Shown piece by piece: positions 33,473 to 40,683 of a DNA stretch of 64,000 nucleotides. A program made the translations under genes and the position numbers. The notes beneath the pieces were generated by a model that saw only the letters and a program-made list of their open reading frames with translations, searched no databases and was not told the origin of the DNA. The DNA is taken from contig JAZNXR010000002.1 of NCBI GenBank assembly GCA_045593985.1, positions 10,352-74,351 of the forward strand. The letters are read 5' to 3'. Positions within the stretch are counted from its first letter, which is position 1, and the number at the start of each line of letters is the position of its first letter. This stretch comes from Colimorpha_A sp045593985 (GTDB lineage Bacteria > Bacillota > Clostridia > Oscillospirales > CAG-272).

Positions 33473-34321
33473 TTATACCGTTATGGTATGAGTGTTCGTA
33501 TAAACGCCCATTGGCTGAAGGGTGATAATGCCTTCCTTCTTCCTTATATCGTGATGGTCGGCATGAGCGTGGTCGGTCAGCGACGTCCAAGGCTCAATGC
33601 AGAGGAATTCCGCACCGGGCTCGTGCCAGAATGCGAGATAGTCGCAGTCGGGATATTCGACCTTGACTGATCTATCGGTTATGCGGTTGCGGAGAACGAC
33701 TTCTTTCGACTTCAGCTTTCTGAAAATAAGCGTGTCGAGCTCAAAATACTTTTCGTATATCGAGAAGCAGTCGACGTTCTTTGCAAACGTCTTTGTTTCG
33801 TCGATAACGAGAGGGCCTTCAAGAAGTATCGCATCGAGATCCTCCTTGTTCGGGAAAATGATGTCATATTCCTCAACGCCGCCGGGAGTTGCATACGCTT
33901 CGTGCGCACCGACGGAGAAGTACATTGTGTCATTCGTCAGATTATTTACTCTGTACTCGACCTTGAGCGAGCTTCCGAGAAGCGTAAAAACTGCACGGAA
34001 CTCAAACTGATAAGGATACACGGCGAGCGTATTATCGTTGTGAGTATAGAGCAGAGTGACGGAGGAATCGGTCTTTTCTTCAACGGTAAATTCGCTGCCT
34101 ATGAGGAAGCCGTGCTTGCGCATATTGTAGGTCTTTCCGTTCAGAACATAGTAGTTATCCTTCGTTGAGCCGATGCAGGGGAAAAGCACGGGCGCAGTTT
34201 TTCCCCAGAATTTAGGATCGCCGCACCAGATGTATTCGGTGTCGCCCTTTTTCAGGCTCTTTATCTCGGCACCGAGCTCGTTAATATTGCAGGATAGAAG
34301 TTCGTTTTTGATCGTTATCAT
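33473..34321 (-). CDS. Aldose 1-epimerase family (mutarotase-like) protein
   Basis: 282 residues from the ATG at 34321, preceded by GAGG at 7-nt spacing. The start TIKNELLSCNINELGAEIKS, the KTAPVLFPCIG segment and the C-terminal CIEPWTSLTDH are typical of the LacX-type galactose mutarotase-like group. It interconverts sugar anomers or binds sugar phosphates. Neighbouring GH32 suggests a sugar-use context. Confidence 0.87.
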   Translation of the reverse strand: MITIKNELLSCNINELGAEIKSLKKGDTEYIWCGDPKFWGKTAPVLFPCIGSTKDNYYVLNGKTYNMRKHGFLIGSEFTVEEKTDSSVTLLYTHNDNTLAVYPYQFEFRAVFTLLGSSLKVEYRVNNLTNDTMYFSVGAHEAYATPGGVEEYDIIFPNKEDLDAILLEGPLVIDETKTFAKNVDCFSIYEKYFELDTLIFRKLKSKEVVLRNRITDRSVKVEYPDCDYLAFWHEPGAEFLCIEPWTSLTDHAHADHHDIRKKEGIITLQPMGVYTNTHTITV

Positions 34322-34389
34322 GGTGTACCTCGTATTAAATGATTGCACTGGAAAATTTTAGATATTTAAGGTATTTTTGTGACTTAGTT

Positions 34390-34527
34390 GTAGGGGGCGA
34401 CGTCCTCGACGCCCCGTTGCAACGTTTGAAATCTTAAGACCGTTTCTCACTGTTGCATAAATGTTTATAATTATACAAAAAAGATACATTGCTTTTAATG
34501 CGGGGCGTCGAGGACGTCGCCCCCTAC
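34390..34527. repeat. Palindromic dispersed element, family A copy 2 (138 nt)
   Basis: Starts GTAGGGGGCGACGTCCTCGA and ends TCGAGGACGTCGCCCCCTAC; the 20-nt ends are perfectly complementary, and pairing continues into CGCCCCG/CGGGGCG. Centre AT-rich. Size and arm layout match 8251-8389. It fills most of the gap between the mutarotase and GH32 genes. Confidence 0.82.
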
Positions 34528-34590
34528 GATGACATTGTGAAATTTCGATAAATGAGTGAACGGTTTGAAGCGTTTATGAAACAAATGTTG

Positions 34591-35691
34591 TTACAAGAGA
34601 GCCGTATATACTTCCTCTCCGCCGTTTACGTAGACCTCGGTCAGGTATCCGTCACGGAGAATTTTAATATCGTTTATTTCTCCCTCGTAAATGACGGGAT
34701 TGCGACCTTGACGCTCAATGGTAAAACCGCCATCGACCATTTTCACCGAGGAGTCGGTGTCGGTCAGAAGATGCCTTATCTCCTCTACGGGATAGGCACT
34801 TATCCTGCCGTTTTCGAGCTTGACCTCTCTCGGCACCGACATACAGCCAACGTCCTTTTCTGCATAGCCACCGTATGCCCAGCCGGGCGCCCATGAGATG
34901 AGGATATTTCTGCCCTTGTGGTCGCGGAATATCTGTCCGGCATATTGGTCGGGGCCTTTATCTACCTCAGAGGAATATTTGACCTCGAATTTTCCGTCAT
35001 CGAATCTGCCGTACATTATTTTGAAATAGTGACGGCTTTCAAGCGGACAGACCGATGCCGAAAGGAGATATAAGCCGTTTTCGGCTTCGGTAAGCGACGG
35101 ACATTCGCAGTATCGGCAGTTTTCCCACTCTGCCATAATTCCGAGATAATCCCAATTATAAAGGTCGTCGCTCCTATACAGAAGCAGGCGTCCCGTTTTC
35201 GTTTCGGGGTTTCCCGACGCCATTACGCAGTAATATTTTCCGTTGATATAAGCGACCGCAGGATCCCGAAAGGCGGGGCCGCCGTCGGACGGATAGTGCT
35301 TTATTACGGGATTGTTTTCGTATTTGACGAAATTGACTCCGTCGGTTGAATATGCGACGCACATCGTCGATTCGGTTTCGCCCTCGCCCCTTTTAATTGC
35401 TGCGTAGAAAAGATAAAGAACGCCGTCCTTGACGATAGCCGTTCCCGACCAACAGCCGTCCTTATCGTAATCCTTATCGGGATAAAGCGCAACGGGAAGC
35501 TCCTCGTAGGTTATAAAATCCTTCGTTCGCGCGTGTCCCCAGTGCATGGGCTGCTGCCAGGGCTTTTCAAAGTCGGGTGCGTGCTGGTAGAAAATGTGGT
35601 AATAACCGTTAAAATATACAAGCCCGTTCGGATCGTTTACCCAGCCTTTTTTAGGGCGGTAGTGATGCTTTAATTTTTCGGAATAGTTCAT
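34591..35691 (-). CDS. GH32 beta-fructosidase-like glycoside hydrolase
   Basis: 366 residues from the ATG at 35691, preceded by AAAGGAG. The GH32 nucleophile is in GWVNDPNGL (about residues 16-24), RDPAV is present, and the acid/base glutamate is in CECPSL. Family members hydrolyse sucrose, sucrose phosphate or fructans. No signal peptide, so it acts in the cytoplasm. The C-terminal beta-sandwich is much shorter than in typical 480-residue members. No transporter is adjacent. Confidence 0.9.
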   Translation of the reverse strand: MNYSEKLKHHYRPKKGWVNDPNGLVYFNGYYHIFYQHAPDFEKPWQQPMHWGHARTKDFITYEELPVALYPDKDYDKDGCWSGTAIVKDGVLYLFYAAIKRGEGETESTMCVAYSTDGVNFVKYENNPVIKHYPSDGGPAFRDPAVAYINGKYYCVMASGNPETKTGRLLLYRSDDLYNWDYLGIMAEWENCRYCECPSLTEAENGLYLLSASVCPLESRHYFKIMYGRFDDGKFEVKYSSEVDKGPDQYAGQIFRDHKGRNILISWAPGWAYGGYAEKDVGCMSVPREVKLENGRISAYPVEEIRHLLTDTDSSVKMVDGGFTIERQGRNPVIYEGEINDIKILRDGYLTEVYVNGGEEVYTALL

Positions 35692-35719
35692 ACTTTGCTC
35701 CTTTTCGGGGGGTAAGAAT

Positions 35720-35748
35720 ATTTTAGCATATTGGGATATTGTAGTCAA
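35720..35748 (-). promoter_or_regulatory. Sigma-A promoter of the GH32 gene
   Basis: Minus strand: TTGACT (35748-35743), 17-bp spacer, TAAAAT (35725-35720). Confidence 0.72.
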
Positions 35749-35935
35749 TATTCACTTTTCTTGCTTGTTCGCATTTTACCACTTTTCTTTGCTCGCACAA
35801 ATGAACGAGTAGTTTTGCTTCGCAAACCTACCCAAAAGAAAGTGCGCCAAGGGGCAAACCGTTTGAATTTTGCCATGCAAAATTCTGCACACGTGAAACC
35901 CCTTTCGTTTTAAGTAAGCTTTGTGACGTTTAATT

Positions 35936-35962
35936 GTAGGGACAGGCGTCCTCGACTGTCCG
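35936..35962. repeat. Solo family A arm
   Basis: The 27 nt beginning GTAGGGACAGGCGTCCTCGA are identical to the left arm of the element at 8251. No matching right arm follows, so it is a truncated or decayed copy. Confidence 0.75.
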
Positions 35963-36015
35963 GTGCTCCCACGCTCTGTACATTCTCTATTAAAAAAGAT
36001 AGATCGAACGTCGTC

Positions 36016-36060
36016 TTGCCTCGCCCTTCGGGAGAGGTGCCCCGAAGGGGCGGAGAGGGT
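36016..36060. repeat. Family C half-element
   Basis: TTGCCTCGCCCTTCGGGAGAGG, then a GCCCCGAAGGGGC hairpin and GGAGAGGG, matching the left parts of 19053-19163 and 21757-21856. The right half is absent. Confidence 0.65.
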
Positions 36061-36064
36061 GTAA

Positions 36065-36092
36065 AAAAGGACGCCTTTCGGCGTCCTTTTCT
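36065..36092 (-). terminator. Terminator of the pyridoxamine kinase-SDR operon
   Basis: AAAAGGACGCC and GGCGTCCTTTT, TTTC loop, A/T tracts on both sides, just downstream of the SDR stop on the minus strand. Confidence 0.84.
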
Positions 36093-36101
36093 TTTGTTTT
36101 A

Positions 36102-36902
36102 TTAAGGGCGAAGTCCCATTCCGCCTTCGAGGGTGAGCGTTTCACCGTTCATATACTTGAAGTCGGGGTTTGCGAGCTGAACGCAGACACGTCCGATCTC
36201 GGTTTCGGGATCGCCGAAGTGTCCTGCGGGGGGCATCTTTACGTTTGCCTTGAACGCCTCGGGATATGCTTTTTCGAAGCCTTCAAGCTGTGCGGTCCAA
36301 GCGAGGGGGCAGATGACGTTTGTATTGATGCCGTCCTTTGCCCATTCGGTTGCCGCAACACGGGAAAGGCCTCTGATGCCTTCCTTTGCAGCTGCATAAG
36401 CGCACTGGCCGTAGTTACCGAAAAGTCCTGCGCCCGATGCAAAGTTGATTATGCTTCCCTTGGTTTCCTTAAGATAGGGGTAGCACGCCTGCATATAGTA
36501 GAATGCGGCGTAAAGGCCTGAATAAATTGCAAGGTCGAACTGCTCGGTCGTGTGATCCTGGATAGTAACGCCCGATGCCGACGCCTGCGCATTGTTGATA
36601 AGCACGTCGATTCTGCCGAATTCCTTGATAGCCGCATCGACGACTGCCTGTGCGGTCGCCTTGTTGTCGTTTCCTGCAGAAATATCGCCCGAAAGAGCGA
36701 GAACCTTTATTCCGTAGAGCTTTTCAAGCTCTTCCTTTGCCTTTTCAAGCTTCGGGATATTTCTTCCTGTGATAACGAGATTTGCCCCTTCTTTTGCGTA
36801 TGCGGTTGCGATGCCGTAGCCGATAGAGCCGCATCTTCCGTCAGAAAGAACAGAGTAGCCGCCGCCTGTGATTATTGCGGTTTTGCCTGTCAGAAAGCCC
36901 AT
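36102..36902 (-). CDS. Short-chain dehydrogenase/reductase (SDR)
   Basis: 266 residues. Cofactor motif TGGGYSVLSDGRCGSIGYG is a stretched TGxxxGxG loop (about residues 12-30). NNAQ, the catalytic serine in NFASGAG, and YAAAK (Tyr-x3-Lys) are all present. The insertion near the cofactor loop resembles FabG-like or enoyl-reductase-like SDRs, but the substrate is unknown. AAAGGAG precedes the ATG. It is 2 bp downstream of the kinase gene. Confidence 0.88.
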   Translation of the reverse strand: MGFLTGKTAIITGGGYSVLSDGRCGSIGYGIATAYAKEGANLVITGRNIPKLEKAKEELEKLYGIKVLALSGDISAGNDNKATAQAVVDAAIKEFGRIDVLINNAQASASGVTIQDHTTEQFDLAIYSGLYAAFYYMQACYPYLKETKGSIINFASGAGLFGNYGQCAYAAAKEGIRGLSRVAATEWAKDGINTNVICPLAWTAQLEGFEKAYPEAFKANVKMPPAGHFGDPETEIGRVCVQLANPDFKYMNGETLTLEGGMGLRP

Positions 36903-36904
36903 TT

Positions 36905-37753
36905 TTATTCTCCTTTAAGATATTCGGTAAGATAGCCGATACATTCTTCAAAACGAACTCCGTACTTGTGTTCGTCGTCGCCTATCGACTTCTTTATGCA
37001 CTCTACGGTATAATCGACCGCAACGCGGATAGAATATTCAAGCGAGCGTCCGAGTGCGAGCGCGCCGCACATGGTTGAAGCGAAAACGTCGCCCGTTCCG
37101 TGGAACTTTACGGGAAGGTTTTCGTTATAGTAGGAGCAGAATTCGTCCTTGCTCTTGTCGTATGCGATAACGCCCTGTCTATCCGGCGCGCTGTCGAGCA
37201 CGACACCCGTCATCGCCGCAACGTTTGCGCCGAGATCGGAAAGCTTTTTAAGAATGTCCTTTATGTATTCCTCGGAATAAGGGCCTTCCTTGTATTCCAT
37301 TCCGAGCATGAAGCATGCCTCGGTCATATTCGGTACGATTATGTCTGCCTGTGCGCAGAGACCTGCCATCTCTTTTGCAAACTCAGGGGTGAAGCCTGTG
37401 TAGAGCTTGCCGTTGTCAGCCATTACGGGATCAACGAACTTGATAGCTCCGTCACCGAATTTTTCGAATATATCCTTTACTATTGCGATCTGCTCGAACG
37501 AGCCGAGATAGCCAGTCGATATCGCGTTGAATTTAAGTCCAATGCTCTCCCAATGTCTTGCGATCTTCGGAATGTCCTCTGTAAGATCGCGGTAGGTGAA
37601 GCCGGTAAAGCCACCTGTGTGTGTAGAAAGAATTGCCGTCGGAACAATACAGGTCTCGGCGCCCATTGCCGACATTATCGGAAGCGCAACCGTGAGCGAG
37701 CATTTTCCGAAGCAGGAAATGTCTTGGATCGACATTACTCTGGTTTGGAACAT
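36905..37753 (-). CDS. Pyridoxamine/pyridoxal kinase (PdxY-like)
   Basis: 282 residues of the ribokinase-like pyridoxal kinase family: N-terminal SIQDISCFGKCSLTVALP, STGYLG, and the C-terminal anion-hole motif KFHGTGDVFAS (about residues 214-224). It phosphorylates B6 vitamers in salvage of pyridoxal phosphate. No clear ribosome binding site before the ATG at 37753; an in-frame ATG six codons later is an alternative. Confidence 0.87.
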   Translation of the reverse strand: MFQTRVMSIQDISCFGKCSLTVALPIMSAMGAETCIVPTAILSTHTGGFTGFTYRDLTEDIPKIARHWESIGLKFNAISTGYLGSFEQIAIVKDIFEKFGDGAIKFVDPVMADNGKLYTGFTPEFAKEMAGLCAQADIIVPNMTEACFMLGMEYKEGPYSEEYIKDILKKLSDLGANVAAMTGVVLDSAPDRQGVIAYDKSKDEFCSYYNENLPVKFHGTGDVFASTMCGALALGRSLEYSIRVAVDYTVECIKKSIGDDEHKYGVRFEECIGYLTEYLKGE

Positions 37754-37787
37754 AGTATCACATGCCTTTCATTTAAATGATAACAGT

Positions 37788-37816
37788 ATTATAAAGCATC
37801 AAAGAGAGCGTGTCAA
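37788..37816 (-). promoter_or_regulatory. Sigma-A promoter of the kinase-SDR operon
   Basis: Minus strand: TTGACA (37816-37811), 17-bp spacer, TATAAT (37793-37788), perfect boxes. It is back to back with the tRNA promoter 41 bp away. Confidence 0.85.
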
Positions 37817-37856
37817 GAGCGCAAAAAAACTTTTTTAAAAAAATTAAAAAAAGGTG

Positions 37857-37885
37857 TTGACAAAGGAAAATCGTTGTGATATAAT
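37857..37885 (+). promoter_or_regulatory. Sigma-A promoter of the tRNA-Val-Asp-Phe-Gly cluster
   Basis: TTGACA (37857-37862), 17-bp spacer, TATAAT (37880-37885), perfect boxes as expected for stable RNA. Confidence 0.9.
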
Positions 37886-37919
37886 ATCAAAGTCGCGAGG
37901 CAAGTGCCCGCGCAAACAT

Positions 37920-37995
37920 GGGAGCATAGCTCAGCTGGGAGAGCATCTGCCTTACAAGCAGAGGGTCATAGGTTCGAGCCCTATTGTTCCCACCA
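37920..37995 (+). tRNA. tRNA-Val (anticodon TAC)
   Basis: Complete cloverleaf: acceptor GGGAGCA/TGTTCCC, D-loop AGCTCAGCTGGGAGAGC, anticodon loop CTTACAA, T-loop GTTCGAG, encoded CCA. First of four tRNAs in one transcript. Confidence 0.97.
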
Positions 37996-37999
37996 TCAC

Positions 38000-38076
38000 G
38001 GCCCGGTAGTTCAGTTGGTTAGAACGCTAGCCTGTCACGCTAGAGGTCAGGGGTTCGAGTCCCCTTCGGGTCGCCA
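38000..38076 (+). tRNA. tRNA-Asp (anticodon GTC)
   Basis: Acceptor GGCCCGG/TCGGGTC, anticodon stem CTAGC/GCTAG with loop CTGTCAC, discriminator G, T-arm GGTTCGAGTCC, encoded CCA. Confidence 0.97.
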
Positions 38077-38121
38077 CTTTTATTTTCGGCATTCTGCCAA
38101 GCTTATTGAGTTGCCGAATAT

Positions 38122-38197
38122 GCCTCGATAGCTCAGTTGGTAGAGCAGTAGACTGAAAATCTACGTGTCGTTGGTTCAATTCCGACTCGAGGCACCA
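38122..38197 (+). tRNA. tRNA-Phe (anticodon GAA)
   Basis: Acceptor GCCTCGA/TCGAGGC, anticodon loop CTGAAAA, T-loop GGTTCAATTCC, encoded CCA. Confidence 0.97.
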
Positions 38198-38241
38198 AAA
38201 AAGAATAAGTGTGTATCGCAGCCACGCGGTACATACGGTAT

Positions 38242-38317
38242 GCGGATTTAGCTCATTTGGTAGAGCGCCACCTTGCCAAGGTGGAGGTGGCGGGTTCGAG
38301 CCCCGTAATCCGCTCCA
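38242..38317 (+). tRNA. tRNA-Gly (anticodon GCC)
   Basis: Acceptor GCGGATT/AATCCGC, anticodon loop TTGCCAA, T-arm GGGTTCGAGCCCC, discriminator T, encoded CCA. Confidence 0.97.
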
Positions 38318-38319
38318 AC

Positions 38320-38360
38320 AAAAAAGCCTAATTTGTCTACTTGACAAATTAGGCTTTTTT
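38320..38360 (+). terminator. Terminator of the four-tRNA cluster
   Basis: AAAAAAGCCTAATTTGTC pairs perfectly with GACAAATTAGGCTTTTTT around a 5-nt loop. Confidence 0.88.
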
Positions 38361-38530
38361 GAATGATGTTTGCCTTCGACAAATGATGTCGTTTCACTAA
38401 TGATGCCGCTGACGCTAATGATGTCGGCTTCGCCTAATGTTTTGCGGCAAACATCGCATCATTGCGAGTGAAACGAGCAACATCATTATGCGGAGCATAA
38501 CATCATATCGCCGTAGGCGATGCCTATTTA
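38361..38530. repeat. Large imperfect palindrome built from ATGATG/CATCAT blocks
   Basis: The left half carries repeated AATGATG blocks (for example AATGATGTTTGCC, GTCGTTTCACTAATGATG) and the right half their complements (GGCAAACATCGCATCATT, GTGAAACGAGCAACATCAT). No coding potential is seen. It starts right after the tRNA terminator. Confidence 0.65.
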
Positions 38531-38800
38531 ATCAAGGCAAAACGAAAGTAGAATACTTTTACTTACTTTTACCTTGGTTCTGCTCCGTTTGGTTACTCTT
38601 TCGCAGAAAAAAGCAAGTCGAAAGACTTGCTTTTTTCAATGATATCCGCCCTTCGGTCGGAATAAATCATCTTCGATGATGAAATCACCTTCGGTGATGA
38701 GATCCGTCGGGGCGACGGATGAGGTTTTCATTCATTTGTTAAACATCTTTTTGTTTTTACATATAATGTTATTACCCCAATAAAAATAATTTCTCAAAAT
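38530..38800. other. Gene-free spacer with serial mini-hairpins
   Basis: 38590-38640 includes GCAAGTCGAAAGACTTGC, a hairpin followed by T's. 38667-38724 holds three successive stems: ATCATC-TTC-GATGAT, ATCACC-TTC-GGTGAT and ATCCGTC-GGGGC-GACGGAT. The rest is AT-rich. No gene is supported. Confidence 0.6.
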
Positions 38801-38803
38801 CCA

Positions 38804-38832
38804 TTGACAAAACGGTCGCTCCGTGATATAAT
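38804..38832 (+). promoter_or_regulatory. Sigma-A promoter of tRNA-Cys
   Basis: TTGACA (38804-38809), 17-bp spacer, TATAAT (38827-38832), perfect boxes. Confidence 0.9.
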
Positions 38833-38849
38833 ACCCATGTTCCGAAAAC

Positions 38850-38924
38850 GGCGACATAGCCAAGTGGTAAGGCCACGGTCTGCAAAACCGTTATTCTCCA
38901 GTTCAAATCTGGATGTCGCCTCCA
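38850..38924 (+). tRNA. tRNA-Cys (anticodon GCA)
   Basis: Acceptor GGCGACA/TGTCGCC, anticodon loop CTGCAAA, T-arm CCAGTTCAAATCTGG, discriminator T, encoded CCA. A separate single-gene transcript. Confidence 0.96.
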
Positions 38925-38963
38925 AAACAAAAGAGCACCCAATTGGGTGCTCTTTTGTTTTGG
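38922..38963 (+). terminator. Perfect 42-nt palindrome terminating tRNA-Cys
   Basis: Two 21-nt arms centred on AATT; the left arm starts with the encoded CCA of tRNA-Cys, the right arm ends TCTTTTGTTTTGG. The T-rich stretch lies in the right arm. Confidence 0.75.
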
Positions 38964-39232
38964 AGATGATACCGATAGGTTTGAACTGCAGCGCGAAAGC
39001 GCGGCAGTTCAAATTTGAAAGCTAAGCGAAAACGATTGATTATCGTTTTCGCAACGCTTTACACCGCAAAGCAAGGAGTATGCCAAGCCGAGCGTATCGA
39101 GGCGAAGGCAGACGACTATGCGACCGGCGAGTTATGGAGCCTCCAAAAAAGTCCTGCACGCTTTCGTGAACGGGATTTTTGGCGAGTAATAAGTAAGGTA
39201 GCTTTTCACCAGCGAAAAGCGTTTTATTATAG
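38964..39232. repeat. Structured, repeat-like spacer after tRNA-Cys
   Basis: Holds TTTGAACTGC / GCAGTTCAAA (38979-39013), a CGAAAACGATTGATTATCGTTTTCG palindrome (in two halves, 39027-39051) and a stretch with AAGCCGAGCGTATCGAGGCG that reads in reverse as a common clostridial pseudo-ORF. No real gene is supported. Confidence 0.5.
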
Positions 39233-39261
39233 TTGACTATTAAGGAGTTTTGAGATATAAT
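39233..39261 (+). promoter_or_regulatory. Sigma-A promoter of the 39286 gene
   Basis: TTGACT (39233-39238), 17-bp spacer, TATAAT (39256-39261). Its position rules out the longer start at 39250. Confidence 0.75.
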
Positions 39262-39285
39262 AAAATCTGGAAGGACGGTGAAAAA

Positions 39286-39621
39286 ATGAAAAAACACACA
39301 TTTTTATTCTCTCTGCTTTTTGCCGTTGCATACGCATTGTTACTGAGTCTTGGGACGGAATGTCTGTTCAAGTGTCTGGGATCGATTACCGGCACCGCAA
39401 TGGGAGGCTTTTTTCCGAATTTGTATTGGTTTTCATTCATTCTCGGTATTCTTTGCACAGCTGCACTTATTTTTACTGTGATATTTAATTACAACGTATC
39501 CGACAAATTGGGATACAATAAATATATATGGTGGCTGCAATCTTTTGCCGCTGCGGTCATTGCATTCTTTATGGTCGAGCCGTGGCAACGGCTCTTCGAC
39601 TTCCTGCAAGAAACCTTATAA
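39286..39621 (+). CDS. Small integral membrane protein, unknown function
   Basis: 111 residues with three or four hydrophobic segments (about 5-25, 36-62, 78-96). The ATG at 39286 is chosen because the promoter -10 box lies inside the longer frame. GGACGG is the nearest ribosome-binding-like site. I recognise no family. It is a one-gene unit with its own terminator, between tRNA-associated repeats and the DUF11 gene. Confidence 0.65.
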   Translation: MKKHTFLFSLLFAVAYALLLSLGTECLFKCLGSITGTAMGGFFPNLYWFSFILGILCTAALIFTVIFNYNVSDKLGYNKYIWWLQSFAAAVIAFFMVEPWQRLFDFLQETL

Positions 39622-39628
39622 ATAAGTA

Positions 39629-39660
39629 AGCTCCGAGAGCATCGCTCTCGGAGCTTTTCT
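39629..39660 (+). terminator. Terminator after the small membrane protein
   Basis: AGCTCCGAGAGC and GCTCTCGGAGCT with a 3-nt loop, then TTTTCTTTT. It ends next to the stop of the convergent DUF11 gene. Confidence 0.86.
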
Positions 39661-39661
39661 T

Positions 39662-40519
39662 TTACTGAACTGTTCCCGTGATAATGAGAACTGCTTCTCC
39701 GGGATCTGTGGTATAGGCGCCGGTTGCGGGATCGACAGTGAAGGTCGCCGCATCAACGGTGATTCGACCGGGCACGGTTGCAAATTCGCCAGTGCTTTCG
39801 TTATAGGTGTAATCCACGCCCTCTGTGAGAGCTACGCCGTTTAAGGTAACGGACGTGATATTGAGGACAGGATCGAATACGTCGCTTACGCTGATATTAT
39901 CGGTTGTCTCTGCTGCACCGTTACCGCTGTTGGTAACTGTTACGGTGTAGGTCAGAGGTGCGTTTGCGGTAACGGCATCGGGAGATATCTCCTTGATTAC
40001 CGAAAGAAGCGGGCCGCTCTCGGCTGTAACCGTTTCACTTACGCTTATCGGAGTGGAAATGCCTGCGCCGCTCACCGTTGCGGTATTTACTATCGTGCCG
40101 TCAACGCTCGGAGGGGCAAAGCTCGTTGCATCCGCCGTATAGACGAGAACGGCATTGCCGCCTGCGGGAACGGTAATTCCCGTTACGACAAGGGGCTGAG
40201 TTGACGCCACGGTGACGGGGCCGCTCGGAACGCCGTTAACGAAAAGCTGAGCCGAGCCTTCACGGTATGCGAGCGGAAATACGGTGTTCGTTCCGAACTC
40301 GTAGGCGCCGAGATCGTCGGTCACGGTTAATGCCGGCGACGGCGCATCGGAAAGATTCGTCAGTCCTATGACGTAGGTTATACCGTCCCCCTCACGGTAG
40401 GTATCGGTCGTTGCCGTCTTGGTCGCATTTATCGCCTCGAGCAGCTCGCCCGAAACGATATTCGAGGCTACCGTTCCACCCGAGTAGGTCAGAGTCGCCT
40501 GGTTAAAAAAGATTGCCAT
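39662..40519 (-). CDS. DUF11-repeat protein without signal peptide
   Basis: 285 residues. Two beta-sandwich units resembling DUF11 repeats: one about residues 25-150 and one about 165-285, with TYTVTVTNSGNGAAE in the second. The protein begins MAIFFNQATLTYSG with no signal peptide, membrane helix or sorting motif. DUF11 usually occurs in exported surface proteins. In a sporulating organism it could be made in the mother cell and placed on the spore surface, but that is inference. AGGAGG precedes the ATG. Confidence 0.78.
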   Translation of the reverse strand: MAIFFNQATLTYSGGTVASNIVSGELLEAINATKTATTDTYREGDGITYVIGLTNLSDAPSPALTVTDDLGAYEFGTNTVFPLAYREGSAQLFVNGVPSGPVTVASTQPLVVTGITVPAGGNAVLVYTADATSFAPPSVDGTIVNTATVSGAGISTPISVSETVTAESGPLLSVIKEISPDAVTANAPLTYTVTVTNSGNGAAETTDNISVSDVFDPVLNITSVTLNGVALTEGVDYTYNESTGEFATVPGRITVDAATFTVDPATGAYTTDPGEAVLIITGTVQ

Positions 40520-40622
40520 TTTGTTCCTCCTGTGTTTTCATTCTAACGAGGAGCATCTCTCCTCAAGGGCAGTATATGAATATTGCGGCAAAGTGACAAA
40601 GCGCTATTTTTTCTCTATTCTA

Positions 40623-40651
40623 TTGTATTTGATAAAGAATCGTGATATAAT
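40623..40651 (+). promoter_or_regulatory. Sigma-A promoter of the metF operon
   Basis: TTGTAT (40623-40628), 17-bp spacer, TATAAT (40646-40651). The leader to 40684 is too short for a SAM riboswitch. Confidence 0.72.
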
Positions 40652-40683
40652 AACTTTATCTTACTAAAATGGGGTGCTATTTA

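Larger units (their letters stand above)
35749..36064. other. Gene-free repeat-rich spacer between GH32 and SDR genes
   Basis: No credible gene. It contains an ACCCAAAAGAAAGTGCGCC stretch (about 35829-35847) resembling intergenic repeats, a solo family A arm (35936-35962) and a family C half-element (36016-36060). Two ORFs of 60 codons here are repeat translations. Confidence 0.65.

Noticed and set aside
35731..36105. Two 60-codon ORFs in the spacer upstream of GH32
   Set aside because: They read family A and family C repeat DNA and lack ribosome binding sites.
38027..38347. Minus-strand ORF of 106 codons across the tRNA cluster
   Set aside because: It is the antisense reading of tRNA-Asp, tRNA-Phe and tRNA-Gly, a common false gene.
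38667..38724. Serial hairpins considered as a CRISPR array
   Set aside because: The units are different hairpins, not direct repeats with spacers of fixed length, and no cas gene is present.
38794..39025. ORFs on both strands across tRNA-Cys
   Set aside because: They translate tRNA-Cys and its terminator palindrome; the two frames mirror each other because of the palindrome.
39015..39297. Pseudo-ORFs downstream of tRNA-Cys
   Set aside because: The minus-strand reading resembles repeat-derived hypothetical proteins in Clostridia; no ribosome binding site, and the stretch overlaps promoter and palindromes.
40520..40683. SAM riboswitch before metF
   Set aside because: The leader from the promoter to the start is only about 25-30 nt, too short for any SAM riboswitch.
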